From Pleurocapsales cyanobacterium LEGE 06147 (lineage in GTDB: Bacteria > Cyanobacteriota > Cyanobacteriia > Cyanobacteriales > Xenococcaceae): a stretch of DNA of 55,154 bases. Position 1 is the first letter of the stretch; each line of letters opens with the position of its first letter. A model generated the notes under the pieces. The model did no database searches, was not told where the DNA came from, and saw only the letters and a list, made by a program, of their open reading frames with translations. The translations under genes were made by a program, and so were the position numbers. Where the stretch lies: assembly GCA_015207585.1 (NCBI GenBank), contig JADEWQ010000029.1, positions 1 through 55,154 on the forward strand. Direction: 5' to 3'. Below are positions 43,647 to 52,274 of the stretch, one piece after another.

Positions 43647-43676
43647 GGGGGAACAGAAATCAAAGTCCCCCTTTTT
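43645..43676 (+). terminator. Terminator at the end of the biosynthetic cluster
   Basis: An 8-bp stem AAGGGGGA/TCCCCCTT (43645-43652/43666-43673) followed by TTT overlaps the halogenase stop codon. It marks the end of the long plus-strand gene run. The sequence also resembles widespread 'AGGGGGATTTAGGGGG' cyanobacterial repeats. Confidence 0.6.
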
Positions 43677-43766
43677 AAGGTGGATTTAGGGGGATCTAAA
43701 ACTTTTTGCTACCGACAAGAGGACTTTTAAAACATCCTCTAAACCAAATAATGATTAATTGTCGCA

Positions 43767-44801
43767 ATGAATAAAATACCTAATTCTACCAATAGGGTGT
43801 GGGTTACTCACTCTACTTCTTCGGCTTTAACTCCAACTACTGTTGCCCTTGGGAAATTTGATGGTCTGCATCGCGGGCATCAACAGGTAATTCAACCTAT
43901 TTTGAATCAAGTTAGCAAACTTCTGTTTGCTAACGGACATACTTACTCAACAGTTATCAGCTTTCATCCCCATCCACAGGAGTTTTTTACGGGGAAACCC
44001 TATACTTTGTTAACACCCTTAAAAGAGAAAGTGCAACAGCTACAAAATTGGGGAATAGAACAGCTGATACTACTGCCATTTAACAGGGAAATGGCTGCTT
44101 TGAGTCCGCAAGATTTTGTCGAAAAGATTTTGGTGCAACAACTGCACACAGGCATGATTAGTGTGGGGGAGGATTTTCGTTTTGGAAAGCAACGGAGTGG
44201 AACTGCTATTGACTTACAGGCGATCGCAGCTAAATTCGGCATCCCTGTTGTCATTATCCCTAGCTACACTTGTGAAGGCGAACGTATTAGCAGTTCTTGT
44301 ATTCGCCAAGCTTTAAGTGAAGGCAACCTCTACCGTGCTAAGTTGCTGTTAGATCATCCTTATTACCTTACAGGAAAAGTCGTTAAAGGACAGCAACTGA
44401 GTAGAAACATCGGTTTTCCCACAGCCAACATTCAGCTACCGCTTAACAAGTTTTTACCTCGGCATGGTGTATACGCTGTAAAAGCCTTCATTGTAGATGA
44501 AACCACAAATGCTTCTCCTGTACTCGAACACCTTTTACCTCTTGGGGCGGGAGTGATGAATATTAGCTATCATCCTACAGTTAATGATAGTTATCAATTA
44601 TTAGAATTACACCTGTTAGACTGGTCAGGCGATTTATACGGAAAAACCCTGAGAATACAACTTGAAGAGTTTTTGCGACCGGAACAAGAATTTTCCTCGT
44701 TGCAAACCAAGAAAGCCCAGATGACAGCCGACTGTGCCATAGCCAGTTCTTTGTTGATGGCGAACCAATTCAATGACTGTGAGACAAGGTTTGTCGCTTA
44801 A
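43767..44801 (+). CDS. ribF: Bifunctional riboflavin kinase / FAD synthetase
   Basis: A 344-residue enzyme making FMN and FAD from riboflavin. The N-terminal adenylyltransferase shows GKFDGLHRGHQQVI, FHPHPQEFF and the ISSSCIRQAL loop. The C-terminal kinase shows GKVVKGQQLSRNIGFPTANI and the following beta-barrel with GVMNISYHPT. The canonical first motif is GNFDGVH; here it is GKFDGLH, a small deviation. It lies directly after a cluster containing two FAD halogenases and an FAD monooxygenase, so it may serve that pathway or be the normal housekeeping copy. The terminator in front suggests its own promoter. Confidence 0.92.
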   Translation: MNKIPNSTNRVWVTHSTSSALTPTTVALGKFDGLHRGHQQVIQPILNQVSKLLFANGHTYSTVISFHPHPQEFFTGKPYTLLTPLKEKVQQLQNWGIEQLILLPFNREMAALSPQDFVEKILVQQLHTGMISVGEDFRFGKQRSGTAIDLQAIAAKFGIPVVIIPSYTCEGERISSSCIRQALSEGNLYRAKLLLDHPYYLTGKVVKGQQLSRNIGFPTANIQLPLNKFLPRHGVYAVKAFIVDETTNASPVLEHLLPLGAGVMNISYHPTVNDSYQLLELHLLDWSGDLYGKTLRIQLEEFLRPEQEFSSLQTKKAQMTADCAIASSLLMANQFNDCETRFVA

Positions 44802-44943
44802 TATGGCGTAATCCTAGTACTCAAACAACCCAAAATTGACGGGTGAAGACAGACGCGGAGAATGTTTAACACTGCGAAAAATCTTTTGAACCGATATGTC
44901 CCCCGATTAATCGCGAACATCTTCACATCAAGGAGTACTCAAT

Positions 44944-46458
44944 ATGAGCATCAACCTCCAATCATTGCAACAAAATCTGTGGCAAGTTTCTTTGCGAAAA
45001 CAACTTCAATTTCGTTGGCTCATTGGTTTGCTTGTACTGGGAGGGATTGCAGGTGGGGGATTTAGCATTTACCGCGCGATCGCGCCGTCTCAAAACGTGC
45101 AAAGCCAAATACTGACGGCTCCGGTGGAGCAACGGAGTTTACCGATTACTCTGAGTGCCAACGGTACCGTTAAAGCAGAGCGCACGATCAATCTAAGTCC
45201 AAAAGGCGCAGGCTATCTCAAACAGTTGCTTGTCAAAGAAGGCGATCGCGTTCGTCAAGGGCAAATAGTTGCTTATATGGACGACTCCAATTATCAGGGA
45301 CAGCTAATTGAATCTCGTGCCCAGTTAGCGCAACAGCAAGCGAATTTGAAGAAGCTTTTAAACGGTAATCGCTCGCAAGAAATTGCTCAATCGGCAGCCC
45401 AGTTAGCTGAAACGCAAGCCAAATTACAACAATTAGAAGCAGGTAATCGCTTTGAGGATATTTCTCAAGCACAAGCTCGGTTAAACCAAGCACAAGCCAA
45501 ATTGCGACAGGCGGAAGATGATTTACAGCGCAATCAAGAGCTCTTCAAGTCAGGAGCGATTTCGCGACAAACCTTGAATCAGCGACGAACGGATCGCGAT
45601 AGCGCTCAAGCGCAAGTCAACGAAGCCCGAGCCGCTTTGACTCTTCAGCAACGAGGAGCTCGTCCCGAAGAAATTGCTCAGGTGCGAGCGCAAGTTGAAC
45701 AACACCGACAGTCCCTGAATTTGTTAAGAGCTGGAGCTCGTCCGGAAGATATTGATGTAGCACGGGCACAAGTCGAGTCTGCACGAGGCAAACTACAAAC
45801 AATTCAAACTCAAATTAATGACACGATTATTACTGCGCCGTTCGATGGCGTTGTGACGAAAAAATATGCCGATCCAGGTTCGTTTGTCACGCCAACCACA
45901 GCCGGAAGTGGGGTAGAAGGAGCCGCCTCGAACTCGATTTTGACATTAGCTGCAACGAATCAAATTGTGGCAAATCTGGATGAAGCCAATATTCCTCGAG
46001 TTCAAGTTGGACAGAAGGTGAAAATCAAAGCTGATGCCTATCGCGATTGCACCTTTGCAGGAAAAGTCAGTCAAATTGCAGCACAGGCATCTACCGTTCA
46101 AAACGTGACTAGTTTTGAGGTCAAAATTGCCTTAGAAGAAACGGCACAACAACTGCTTAAAGCAGGCATGAATGTAGAAGTCGAATTTCAAATTGGGCAA
46201 CTCAATCAGGCGATCGTGGTTCCGTCAGTTGCGATTGTACGGCAGGAAAATGGAGCGGGTGTTTATGCGATCGCTCAAGACAAAAAGCCGATCTTTCAAC
46301 CAATCGAGATTGGCACTACGGTTGGCGATCGTACCGAAGTCAAGTCTGGACTCACAGGGAATGAACAAGTCTTACTCAGCTTTCCACCTGGAATGCAGCC
46401 AAAGTCAGAATTTCGAGGACCGTTTGGCAATCCTAGCGGCGAAAATAGCAGCCCATAG
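44944..46458 (+). CDS. HlyD/MacA-type periplasmic adaptor
   Basis: A 504-residue adaptor of a tripartite efflux system. An N-terminal membrane anchor (about 25-45) precedes a biotinyl-lipoyl half-motif. A long helical hairpin (about 110-280) carries repeats such as NGNRSQEIAQ, AGNRFEDISQ, RGARPEEIAQ and AGARPEDIDV. The second lipoyl half (IITAPFDGVVTKKY) and a beta-barrel follow. AAGGAG lies just before ATG 44944. The following MacB-type permease and ATPase genes run in the same direction, so the three make one efflux system. The substrate is unknown; proximity to the cluster makes its product a candidate. Confidence 0.88.
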   Translation: MSINLQSLQQNLWQVSLRKQLQFRWLIGLLVLGGIAGGGFSIYRAIAPSQNVQSQILTAPVEQRSLPITLSANGTVKAERTINLSPKGAGYLKQLLVKEGDRVRQGQIVAYMDDSNYQGQLIESRAQLAQQQANLKKLLNGNRSQEIAQSAAQLAETQAKLQQLEAGNRFEDISQAQARLNQAQAKLRQAEDDLQRNQELFKSGAISRQTLNQRRTDRDSAQAQVNEARAALTLQQRGARPEEIAQVRAQVEQHRQSLNLLRAGARPEDIDVARAQVESARGKLQTIQTQINDTIITAPFDGVVTKKYADPGSFVTPTTAGSGVEGAASNSILTLAATNQIVANLDEANIPRVQVGQKVKIKADAYRDCTFAGKVSQIAAQASTVQNVTSFEVKIALEETAQQLLKAGMNVEVEFQIGQLNQAIVVPSVAIVRQENGAGVYAIAQDKKPIFQPIEIGTTVGDRTEVKSGLTGNEQVLLSFPPGMQPKSEFRGPFGNPSGENSSP

Positions 46459-46754
46459 CCAAATTAAGAAGGGTGTGGGGTGTAGGGAAAAGAAACCTTT
46501 TTCATGCTTGGTGGTGAGGCAGCGCGGTCTACCCTACCCTACGGGTTCTCCGAAGCCGAACCCCGAAGGGCTGTACGAAGTTCATAGGGACTGCCCTCTG
46601 CCTTATTTTCAAGCCAGACGCCCATGTGATAAATCACACAACGAGAGAATGAAAAGTGTTTTTCCTTCTGCCTTCTGGAGGGGCTGTGGGGCGAATTCAG
46701 TTCGCCCCCTTGTAAGCCCCGTCCCTCTGCCTTATTTTCAAGAAGATTAAGCCA
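46459..46754. repeat. Repeat-filled gap with palindromic element family I, copy C
   Basis: Element C at 46680-46723 has arms GGGGCTGT and CTTGTAAGCCCC and inner hairpin GGGGCGAA/TTCGCCCC, in the same orientation as copies A and B. A 20-base direct repeat beginning CCCTCTGCC occurs at 46594-46613 and 46723-46742, the second copy abutting the element. Further GC-rich palindromes lie near 46535-46580. No gene is supported. Confidence 0.75.
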
Positions 46755-48017
46755 ATGAAAAAGTTAACTGGGAAATTAACACAGCAGATATCGTTGACTG
46801 AAACTTTAGGAATTGCAACTGAAGCACTGTTGAGCAATAAGCTTCGCACTGGATTGACGATGCTTGGTGTGATTATTGGAATCACATCTGTGATTTCGAT
46901 TACTTCAATTGGACAAGGCATTCAGAAAAGTGTTGAGCAGCAGATTCAGGCATTGGGAACGGATGTGCTCCAAGTATCGGCAGGTGCTGCCAAAAGTGAC
47001 AACATCGTGCAGAGTGCAGGAACTTTGAGCACCTTGACGTGGGAAGATGCAAAAGCCATTGCCAAAGAAGCCCCATCTGCCAAACTTGTCTCAGCAACTT
47101 TGCAGCAACCCGCGCAAGTAGTATACGGTGGAACGAATACAAATACCACTGTCTACGGCACTGACTTAAACTATCCCGATGCCCGCAATACCCATCCACA
47201 GATAGGACGCTATTTCAATCAAGAAGAACTGGATAGCTCTGCCCAAGTGGTAATTCTCGGTCCAACCGTGCAACGAACCTTGTTTGGAAATAACCCTGCG
47301 TTGAATGAGAAAATTCGCATCAAAGGCGAACTTTATCGCGTTATCGGCATTATGGAAGTCAAAGGCAATCAAGGGCCTGTCGATCGCGATGATGCGGTTT
47401 ACATTCCCCTGACAACAATGTCTGCCCGCATAGTTGGCAATAATGCTCTCGCAGGTATTTCTGTCAATACAATTTATGTCAAAGGAGAAAATCAAGCTGC
47501 TCTTGTTGCTGCCCAATTTCAGGTAGGAAATTTACTACGGTTACGGCATAACATCTACAGCCCTAAAAATGATGATTTTCGCATCAGCAATCAGGCTGAT
47601 ATTATCAGCACATTCACGACTGTTGTTGAACTACTCACACTCATGGTTGTTGCGATCGCGGGTATCTCTCTGCTCGTAGGTGGCATTGGCATTGCCAACA
47701 TTATGCTAGTGTCTGTTGTCGAACGCACTCGCGAAATCGGCATTCGTAAAGCCTTGGGTGCGACTAATTCCGCAATTTTGATGCAGTTTCTAGTCGAAGC
47801 GATCGCGATTTCCACTATTGGAGGTAGCATGGGTGCGGGTGCGGGAATTCTTATTGCCTGCGTTGCTTCTGTACTCTTCAAATTCCCTTTAGTTATCTCA
47901 GTTTGGTCAATTGGAGTTGGATTTGGTTTATCAGTGGCCGTTGGGTTAGCTGCTGGTGTCATTCCGGCGCGAAATGCCGCTAAGCTCGATCCGATTGCAG
48001 CGCTTCGTAGTGAGTAA
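46755..48017 (+). CDS. MacB/FtsX-type ABC transporter permease
   Basis: A 420-residue permease with the MacB layout: an N-terminal cytoplasmic helix and first membrane segment (ALLSNKLRTGLTMLGVIIGI), a large periplasmic domain (about 55-280) and three C-terminal membrane helices with the FtsX signature SVVERTREIGIRKALGA. It works with the HlyD-like adaptor upstream and the ATPase downstream. ATG 46755 is 296 bases after the adaptor gene, the gap being filled by repeats. The ATPase gene follows after 19 bases, so these two are cotranscribed. Confidence 0.9.
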   Translation: MKKLTGKLTQQISLTETLGIATEALLSNKLRTGLTMLGVIIGITSVISITSIGQGIQKSVEQQIQALGTDVLQVSAGAAKSDNIVQSAGTLSTLTWEDAKAIAKEAPSAKLVSATLQQPAQVVYGGTNTNTTVYGTDLNYPDARNTHPQIGRYFNQEELDSSAQVVILGPTVQRTLFGNNPALNEKIRIKGELYRVIGIMEVKGNQGPVDRDDAVYIPLTTMSARIVGNNALAGISVNTIYVKGENQAALVAAQFQVGNLLRLRHNIYSPKNDDFRISNQADIISTFTTVVELLTLMVVAIAGISLLVGGIGIANIMLVSVVERTREIGIRKALGATNSAILMQFLVEAIAISTIGGSMGAGAGILIACVASVLFKFPLVISVWSIGVGFGLSVAVGLAAGVIPARNAAKLDPIAALRSE

Positions 48018-48036
48018 CTTTCCTTAGAGGTGTTCG

Positions 48037-48726
48037 ATGACAACGATGATTTGGATGGAAGGAATTACTAAAACCTATCAATTGGGAGAAATTACCGTTC
48101 CGGTTCTCAAAGGAATTGATTTAGCCATCGAAGAAGGCGAATATGTTGCCATTATGGGCGTATCTGGTTCGGGAAAAACAACACTGATGAATATTTTGGG
48201 CTGTCTCGATCGCGTCACGAGTGGACATTATGTTTTTGAAGGCAATAACCTAACCACGTTTAGTGACGAGCGACTTGCCTACATTCGCAATCAGCGTATT
48301 GGATTTGTATTTCAGCAATTTAATTTACTTCCACGTGCCACTGCACTAGAAAACGTCATGTTGCCGATGGTGTATGCCAATATCCCGAAATCGATTCGCC
48401 GAGAGCGCGCCAAGAAAGCGCTGATTCTGGTTGGCTTAAGTGAACGGCTTCATAACCGTCCGAATCAGTTATCAGGAGGACAACAACAGCGAGTTGCGAT
48501 CGCGCGAGCACTCGTGAATCATCCAGCGTTAGTATTAGCCGATGAACCGACTGGCGCCTTGGATACTAAAACCTCTCAAGACGTGATGAATCTCCTCACC
48601 GAACTCAATGAGCAAGGCATTACAATCGTATTAATTACACATGAACCGGCTATAGCCGCTCAAACGAAAAGAGTGATTCGCATTCAAGATGGGGTGGTTA
48701 CGCCCAGAACTTCAGTTCTGGGCTAA
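48037..48726 (+). CDS. MacB/LolD-type ABC transporter ATPase
   Basis: A 229-residue ATPase driving the permease before it. It has Walker A GVSGSGKTT, Q-loop FQQFNLLPRATALENV, signature LSGGQQQRVAIARAL, Walker B VLADEPTGALD and switch LITHEP. The last about 11 residues (VVTPRTSVLG) and the stop codon are encoded by the first hairpin of a multi-hairpin repeat that begins at 48701, so the natural C-terminus has probably been replaced. The catalytic core is intact. Confidence 0.92.
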   Translation: MTTMIWMEGITKTYQLGEITVPVLKGIDLAIEEGEYVAIMGVSGSGKTTLMNILGCLDRVTSGHYVFEGNNLTTFSDERLAYIRNQRIGFVFQQFNLLPRATALENVMLPMVYANIPKSIRRERAKKALILVGLSERLHNRPNQLSGGQQQRVAIARALVNHPALVLADEPTGALDTKTSQDVMNLLTELNEQGITIVLITHEPAIAAQTKRVIRIQDGVVTPRTSVLG

Positions 48727-48871
48727 TAGCGCAAGTCCGCTCAAGTGGACTGAAATATGTAGCGAGTCTACTTCCGTAGACTTTAGCTATTAGTAAGGGG
48801 CTGTCCCCGCCCTTCGAGGGCGGGGCTTGTACGCCCCGTCAGAGAATTGATTCTCTGGCGGGATGGCTTCC
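48701..48871. repeat. Multi-hairpin (cloverleaf-like) repeat, copy 1
   Basis: In order: hairpin CCCAGAAC/GTTCTGGG (48703-48722); an outer stem CTAATAGC/GCTATTAG enclosing hairpins AGTCC/GGACT and AGTCTAC/GTAGACT; then a hairpin AGAGAAT/ATTCTCT with the tail CTGGCGGGATGGCTT. Copy 2 at 51725-51893 has the same order with different but paired bases. Element B is inserted between the outer stem and the last hairpin. The repeat starts inside the ATPase gene and fills the gap before the CHAT gene. Confidence 0.75.
48793..48841. repeat. Palindromic element family I, copy B
   Basis: Identical over 49 bases to copy A inside the CYP110-like gene (8761-8809). It sits inside the multi-hairpin repeat. 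Confidence 0.9.
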
Positions 48872-48887
48872 ATGACATTTGATATTA

Positions 48888-51557
48888 TTACAGCCAATTG
48901 CCAATAATAATAAACGGTGCCCAATAATAGGGATTATCATATTGGTTGTTAATTTCTGGTCTTCTTTTCGCCTCAATTAGTTTGATTTGAGCAGCTTGTA
49001 AAGCTCGTGCTTTACTCATTCCCGGTTGGCGTAACTTTCTATAAAACTCTGCCACTAAATCTGCTGTTGATTCATCTCCTACAGACCATAATGAAGCCAT
49101 AGCACTTCTCGTACCAACTTGTAAGGCTACACCCGCTAAACCTAATGTAGCGCGCTCGTCTCCTGTAGCAGTTTGACAAGCTGTTAATGATAAAAGTTCG
49201 ATTGAATTAGAACCGCCACTGACTTGAAGTAAGATATTTTCTAATTGATTAATGGTGAGTTTGCTATTGTCTCCGGCAACGATAAAAGTATCTTCTGGAA
49301 TTGTACCAAACTGACCGTGAGTAGCTATGTGAATAATGGGGTAAGCTGTTTTTTCGAGTTCTTTTTCTAAATTTTTGAAATCAAATTGTTTATTTACAAG
49401 CTGTTTGCTCTCGGGAAATTGCTTTTGAACTTCCTTGATTTCTATGGGAACGCTGGTTAAGGCAGGGAATTTTTGTTGATCAACTGTGGCTTCTCTACTC
49501 ACACCTAAGATTAAAGCTCGACTGGCTTGGGTATTTAGTTTTTTAGGCGCTGTTAAACGTAAACTAGGGCTGATAGCAACGGCATACTTTTCTATTAAAT
49601 ATTTCTTTTCGTTTTTGTCATATAGTGCTGCCATAGGCACGTTACGTAAAAATCCATCTTGAATAAAAACAATGGTTTTTATTTGGTGTGATTTTAAATC
49701 AGCTTCTAAAGGACGAACGATCGAATCATATAAATTTTCTGCCAAGGTTGTGTCATAGTTAATTGACACTAGTCCTTGGGTCAAGCTTTCGCGGAATTCT
49801 TCGATTCGATCTCTAAAATCTTCTCGCTTCTGATTTATCCAGTGTAACCGTTGTTTATTATTTGGTAGACTAAGAAGAATTGCAGTGCTATCTTCTAGAA
49901 TAATTGAGCTAAAAACCGCAGTATCTTCTTGGATAAGTTCGTCAACTTTTCGATCGTTGAGTGCAGTGAGTATACAATCATTACCAAAATAATTTTGTAA
50001 TTCTGCTAGTTTCAAAGAATTAATTGTTTCAAGGGCGCTATTTAGTTCTTTAAGACGATTTTCGCTGCCCAGCGATCCTAGCGAAGCTAACTCAAGTTGG
50101 AAATGTGCTAACTGGCGATAGATAGGCTCAATAATATCTCGAAAGTCAAATTGAAAATCGCGGTCTGCAATCAAAATATCGCTGCGGATTTTTTCTAAGG
50201 TATTATATGCTCTTTGATAAAAAGGTAGTGCGTCTAAGGTTTTTCCCCGTGCTTGTAGAATTCTTCCTGCTTGCCATTCCCACAAGTATAAGCTATCTTT
50301 AGCTTTCAATTTTTGATCGGCTACCCACAGCGCCTTTTGGGTTAATTCTAAAGCTTGTTGGTATTCTTGACGGCATTCATAAAAATGACCGAGCGCCCCG
50401 AGCGCAAAAGATTCGGCACGAGAGTTTTGTTGTGTTTGAGCGATCGCGATCGCCTCCTTAAGCAATTCCTGTGTCTGTGTATTTGGTAAGTTTCGTGGCG
50501 AACACTGAGTTAATGGTGAAGTGAGTTTAATACCGACAGCAGGTAGATTCGCTAAATCGATAGCTGCATATACTTTATTAACAGAATCGGGTAATCTGTC
50601 CAACAGAGCTAATGCTTGCTGGATATCTGCGCTAATTTGGGCAGTATCCACTAAATTTATGGCTTGGCTACGGTAATATAGCTGAATTAAATTCAGCAGG
50701 CTTCGCATTTCACCGGGTTTGTTATCTTGCTGGCGAGCCTGTTGGAGACTGGATTGAAAATACTCCAAAGCTTGCTTGTAATTATTAGTAGCCTGTTGCT
50801 GAAATTCACTAGCTTGTGGAACTCCGCGTTGCTGGGCAGATTTAGCGCGCAAATTCCACAGTTGCGCCCGACTAACATGGGCATTACCCAAACTATTCAG
50901 TACTAAAAAGTTATAAGCTGAATTCTGAAAATTTTTCGCCTGCTCTAAATATTCAATTGCTTCGTCGTAATCTCCTCTGAGACGATAAGCTTCTCCTAAA
51001 CTACCTAGCGCTGCGATTTCTCCCAATTTGTCTTCTTGTTGGCGGGCAATTTGTAAAGCACTTCCTGGCAAACACTCTCGTTTTTCTTTTGATCCACCAC
51101 ATAATAGCTGTATTGCTTTTTCCGGTTGTCCTAAACTACTATAAGCTTGCGCCTGTTCGGTGAGCATTCGCCCCAACTGCTGCCAGTTACCAGAGGCACG
51201 ATAGTAGTCGATCGCGGGTTCCCAATAGTTCGGTGCTTCCTCACTCTCTCCTAGCTGCTGATACGCTCTTGCTAAATTTTCACTGACAATTGCTGTACTA
51301 GCAGGATTATTACTCTTTTGGTAGACATCTAAAGCTGTTTGCCAGCGGGCGATCGCGCCGCGAAAATCTCCCCCAGAGTAGCGTTCGATACCTTGGTTTA
51401 CTAGTTGAGCAGGATCGGCAGTTTGAGCATTTACTAATTCTCCCACTTGCTTAGTTGTTGATGGGACATAACCCAGCCACAAACAAAATGTCAGGCTGGT
51501 GAGGAAAAGGACTCCCAAGAAGCGAAGTTTAGTTGATTTGTAAAATCGATTGAACAC
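48888..51557 (-). CDS. TPR-CHAT domain protein (caspase-like protease domain)
   Basis: An 889-residue protein. An N-terminal membrane anchor or signal (about 10-32) is followed by many tetratricopeptide repeats (about 48-420, e.g. GEIAALGSLGEAYRLRGDYDEAIEYLEQA). A linker and a C-terminal CHAT domain (about 600-889) follow, with the candidate catalytic His747 in IIHIATHGQFG and Cys794 in SLTACQTATGD, the dyad of this caspase-related fold. The export signal suggests it acts in the periplasm or outside. It lies near a haemagglutinin-like exoprotein gene, an association common in cyanobacteria, so processing or surface display of that protein is a possible role (inference). Confidence 0.88.
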   Translation of the reverse strand: MFNRFYKSTKLRFLGVLFLTSLTFCLWLGYVPSTTKQVGELVNAQTADPAQLVNQGIERYSGGDFRGAIARWQTALDVYQKSNNPASTAIVSENLARAYQQLGESEEAPNYWEPAIDYYRASGNWQQLGRMLTEQAQAYSSLGQPEKAIQLLCGGSKEKRECLPGSALQIARQQEDKLGEIAALGSLGEAYRLRGDYDEAIEYLEQAKNFQNSAYNFLVLNSLGNAHVSRAQLWNLRAKSAQQRGVPQASEFQQQATNNYKQALEYFQSSLQQARQQDNKPGEMRSLLNLIQLYYRSQAINLVDTAQISADIQQALALLDRLPDSVNKVYAAIDLANLPAVGIKLTSPLTQCSPRNLPNTQTQELLKEAIAIAQTQQNSRAESFALGALGHFYECRQEYQQALELTQKALWVADQKLKAKDSLYLWEWQAGRILQARGKTLDALPFYQRAYNTLEKIRSDILIADRDFQFDFRDIIEPIYRQLAHFQLELASLGSLGSENRLKELNSALETINSLKLAELQNYFGNDCILTALNDRKVDELIQEDTAVFSSIILEDSTAILLSLPNNKQRLHWINQKREDFRDRIEEFRESLTQGLVSINYDTTLAENLYDSIVRPLEADLKSHQIKTIVFIQDGFLRNVPMAALYDKNEKKYLIEKYAVAISPSLRLTAPKKLNTQASRALILGVSREATVDQQKFPALTSVPIEIKEVQKQFPESKQLVNKQFDFKNLEKELEKTAYPIIHIATHGQFGTIPEDTFIVAGDNSKLTINQLENILLQVSGGSNSIELLSLTACQTATGDERATLGLAGVALQVGTRSAMASLWSVGDESTADLVAEFYRKLRQPGMSKARALQAAQIKLIEAKRRPEINNQYDNPYYWAPFIIIGNWL

Positions 51558-52274
51558 GGGTTCACTCCAGTAGCAGTGTGGTGTTGCTCGGGCACTTGTT
51601 CTAATGTGAAAAGAAAAAAAGTTTTTTAGAAGTACAAACTAGAGGATTTAAGTAAGTTGGCACGAAATATTTCTCGTTGAGATAAGGCAGAGGGTAGAGA
51701 TAGGGGCAGCTTTTCATCTAAATGCCGGGAACTAAAGTTCCGGCTCAAAGCTCAAACCCATTGAAATGGATTAGCTTAACGAAGTCCAAGCAGGCTCCGC
51801 CGTCTCACGGCGGAGTACCTTGGACCAATCTTTTAAGTCAATTTTAACTGACTTTAGCTTTGAGATGAGGAAATTAATTTCCTGGTGGCTATGCTTAGAA
51901 AAAGGTTAAAAACTAAATTAACCTATAAACAAGCTAATTTATGTTAATTGTCCTATTTCCCCAGTCCCCTATCTTTTTATCTTCTAAAATTGTTAATTTA
52001 TTGGACTTGGCAACAGTCATAGGCTGACAAGGGAAGAATGTACTCTATTAATTTGCAATCATCTGTATGTGCAGTTTTCTGCAAAAGTAGATGCGCCATA
52101 GTGTAAATAATCCATTTAAATGTGGCAATCCAATGAGCAGAAATGGTGAATGAATCTCCAAAAGAATTTTTCTATTGTGTTAATTAAGGAAGTAGTTATT
52201 CAGTCGAGATATATAAACCTAAAAACTATTTCCTAATTCCTAATCCAACTAACTGAAATTTTAAGGAGAGAACG
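51558..52274. repeat. Gene-free gap with multi-hairpin repeat, copy 2
   Basis: Within the gap, 51725-51893 carries hairpin GGAACT/AGTTCC, an outer stem CTCAAAGCT/AGCTTTGAG enclosing CCATT/AATGG and AAGTCA/TGACTT hairpins, and a last hairpin GGAAATT/AATTTCC with tail CTGGTGGCTATGCTT. The order is the same as copy 1 at 48701. Element family II copy 2 is inserted between the two enclosed hairpins. The rest of the gap should contain the promoters of the minus-strand CHAT gene and the plus-strand small genes; none was singled out. Confidence 0.7.
51779..51820. repeat. Palindromic element family II, copy 2
   Basis: Arm ACGAAGTCCAAGCAGGCT and end GAGTACC surround the hairpin CCGCCGT/ACGGCGG. The arms match copy 1 (860-901, minus strand); the hairpin core differs but stays paired. 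It lies inside the multi-hairpin repeat copy 2. Confidence 0.75.

Noticed and set aside
46193-46750. 185-codon frame across the end of the HlyD gene and the repeat gap
   Set aside because: It overlaps a well-supported gene in another frame and then runs through palindromic repeats.
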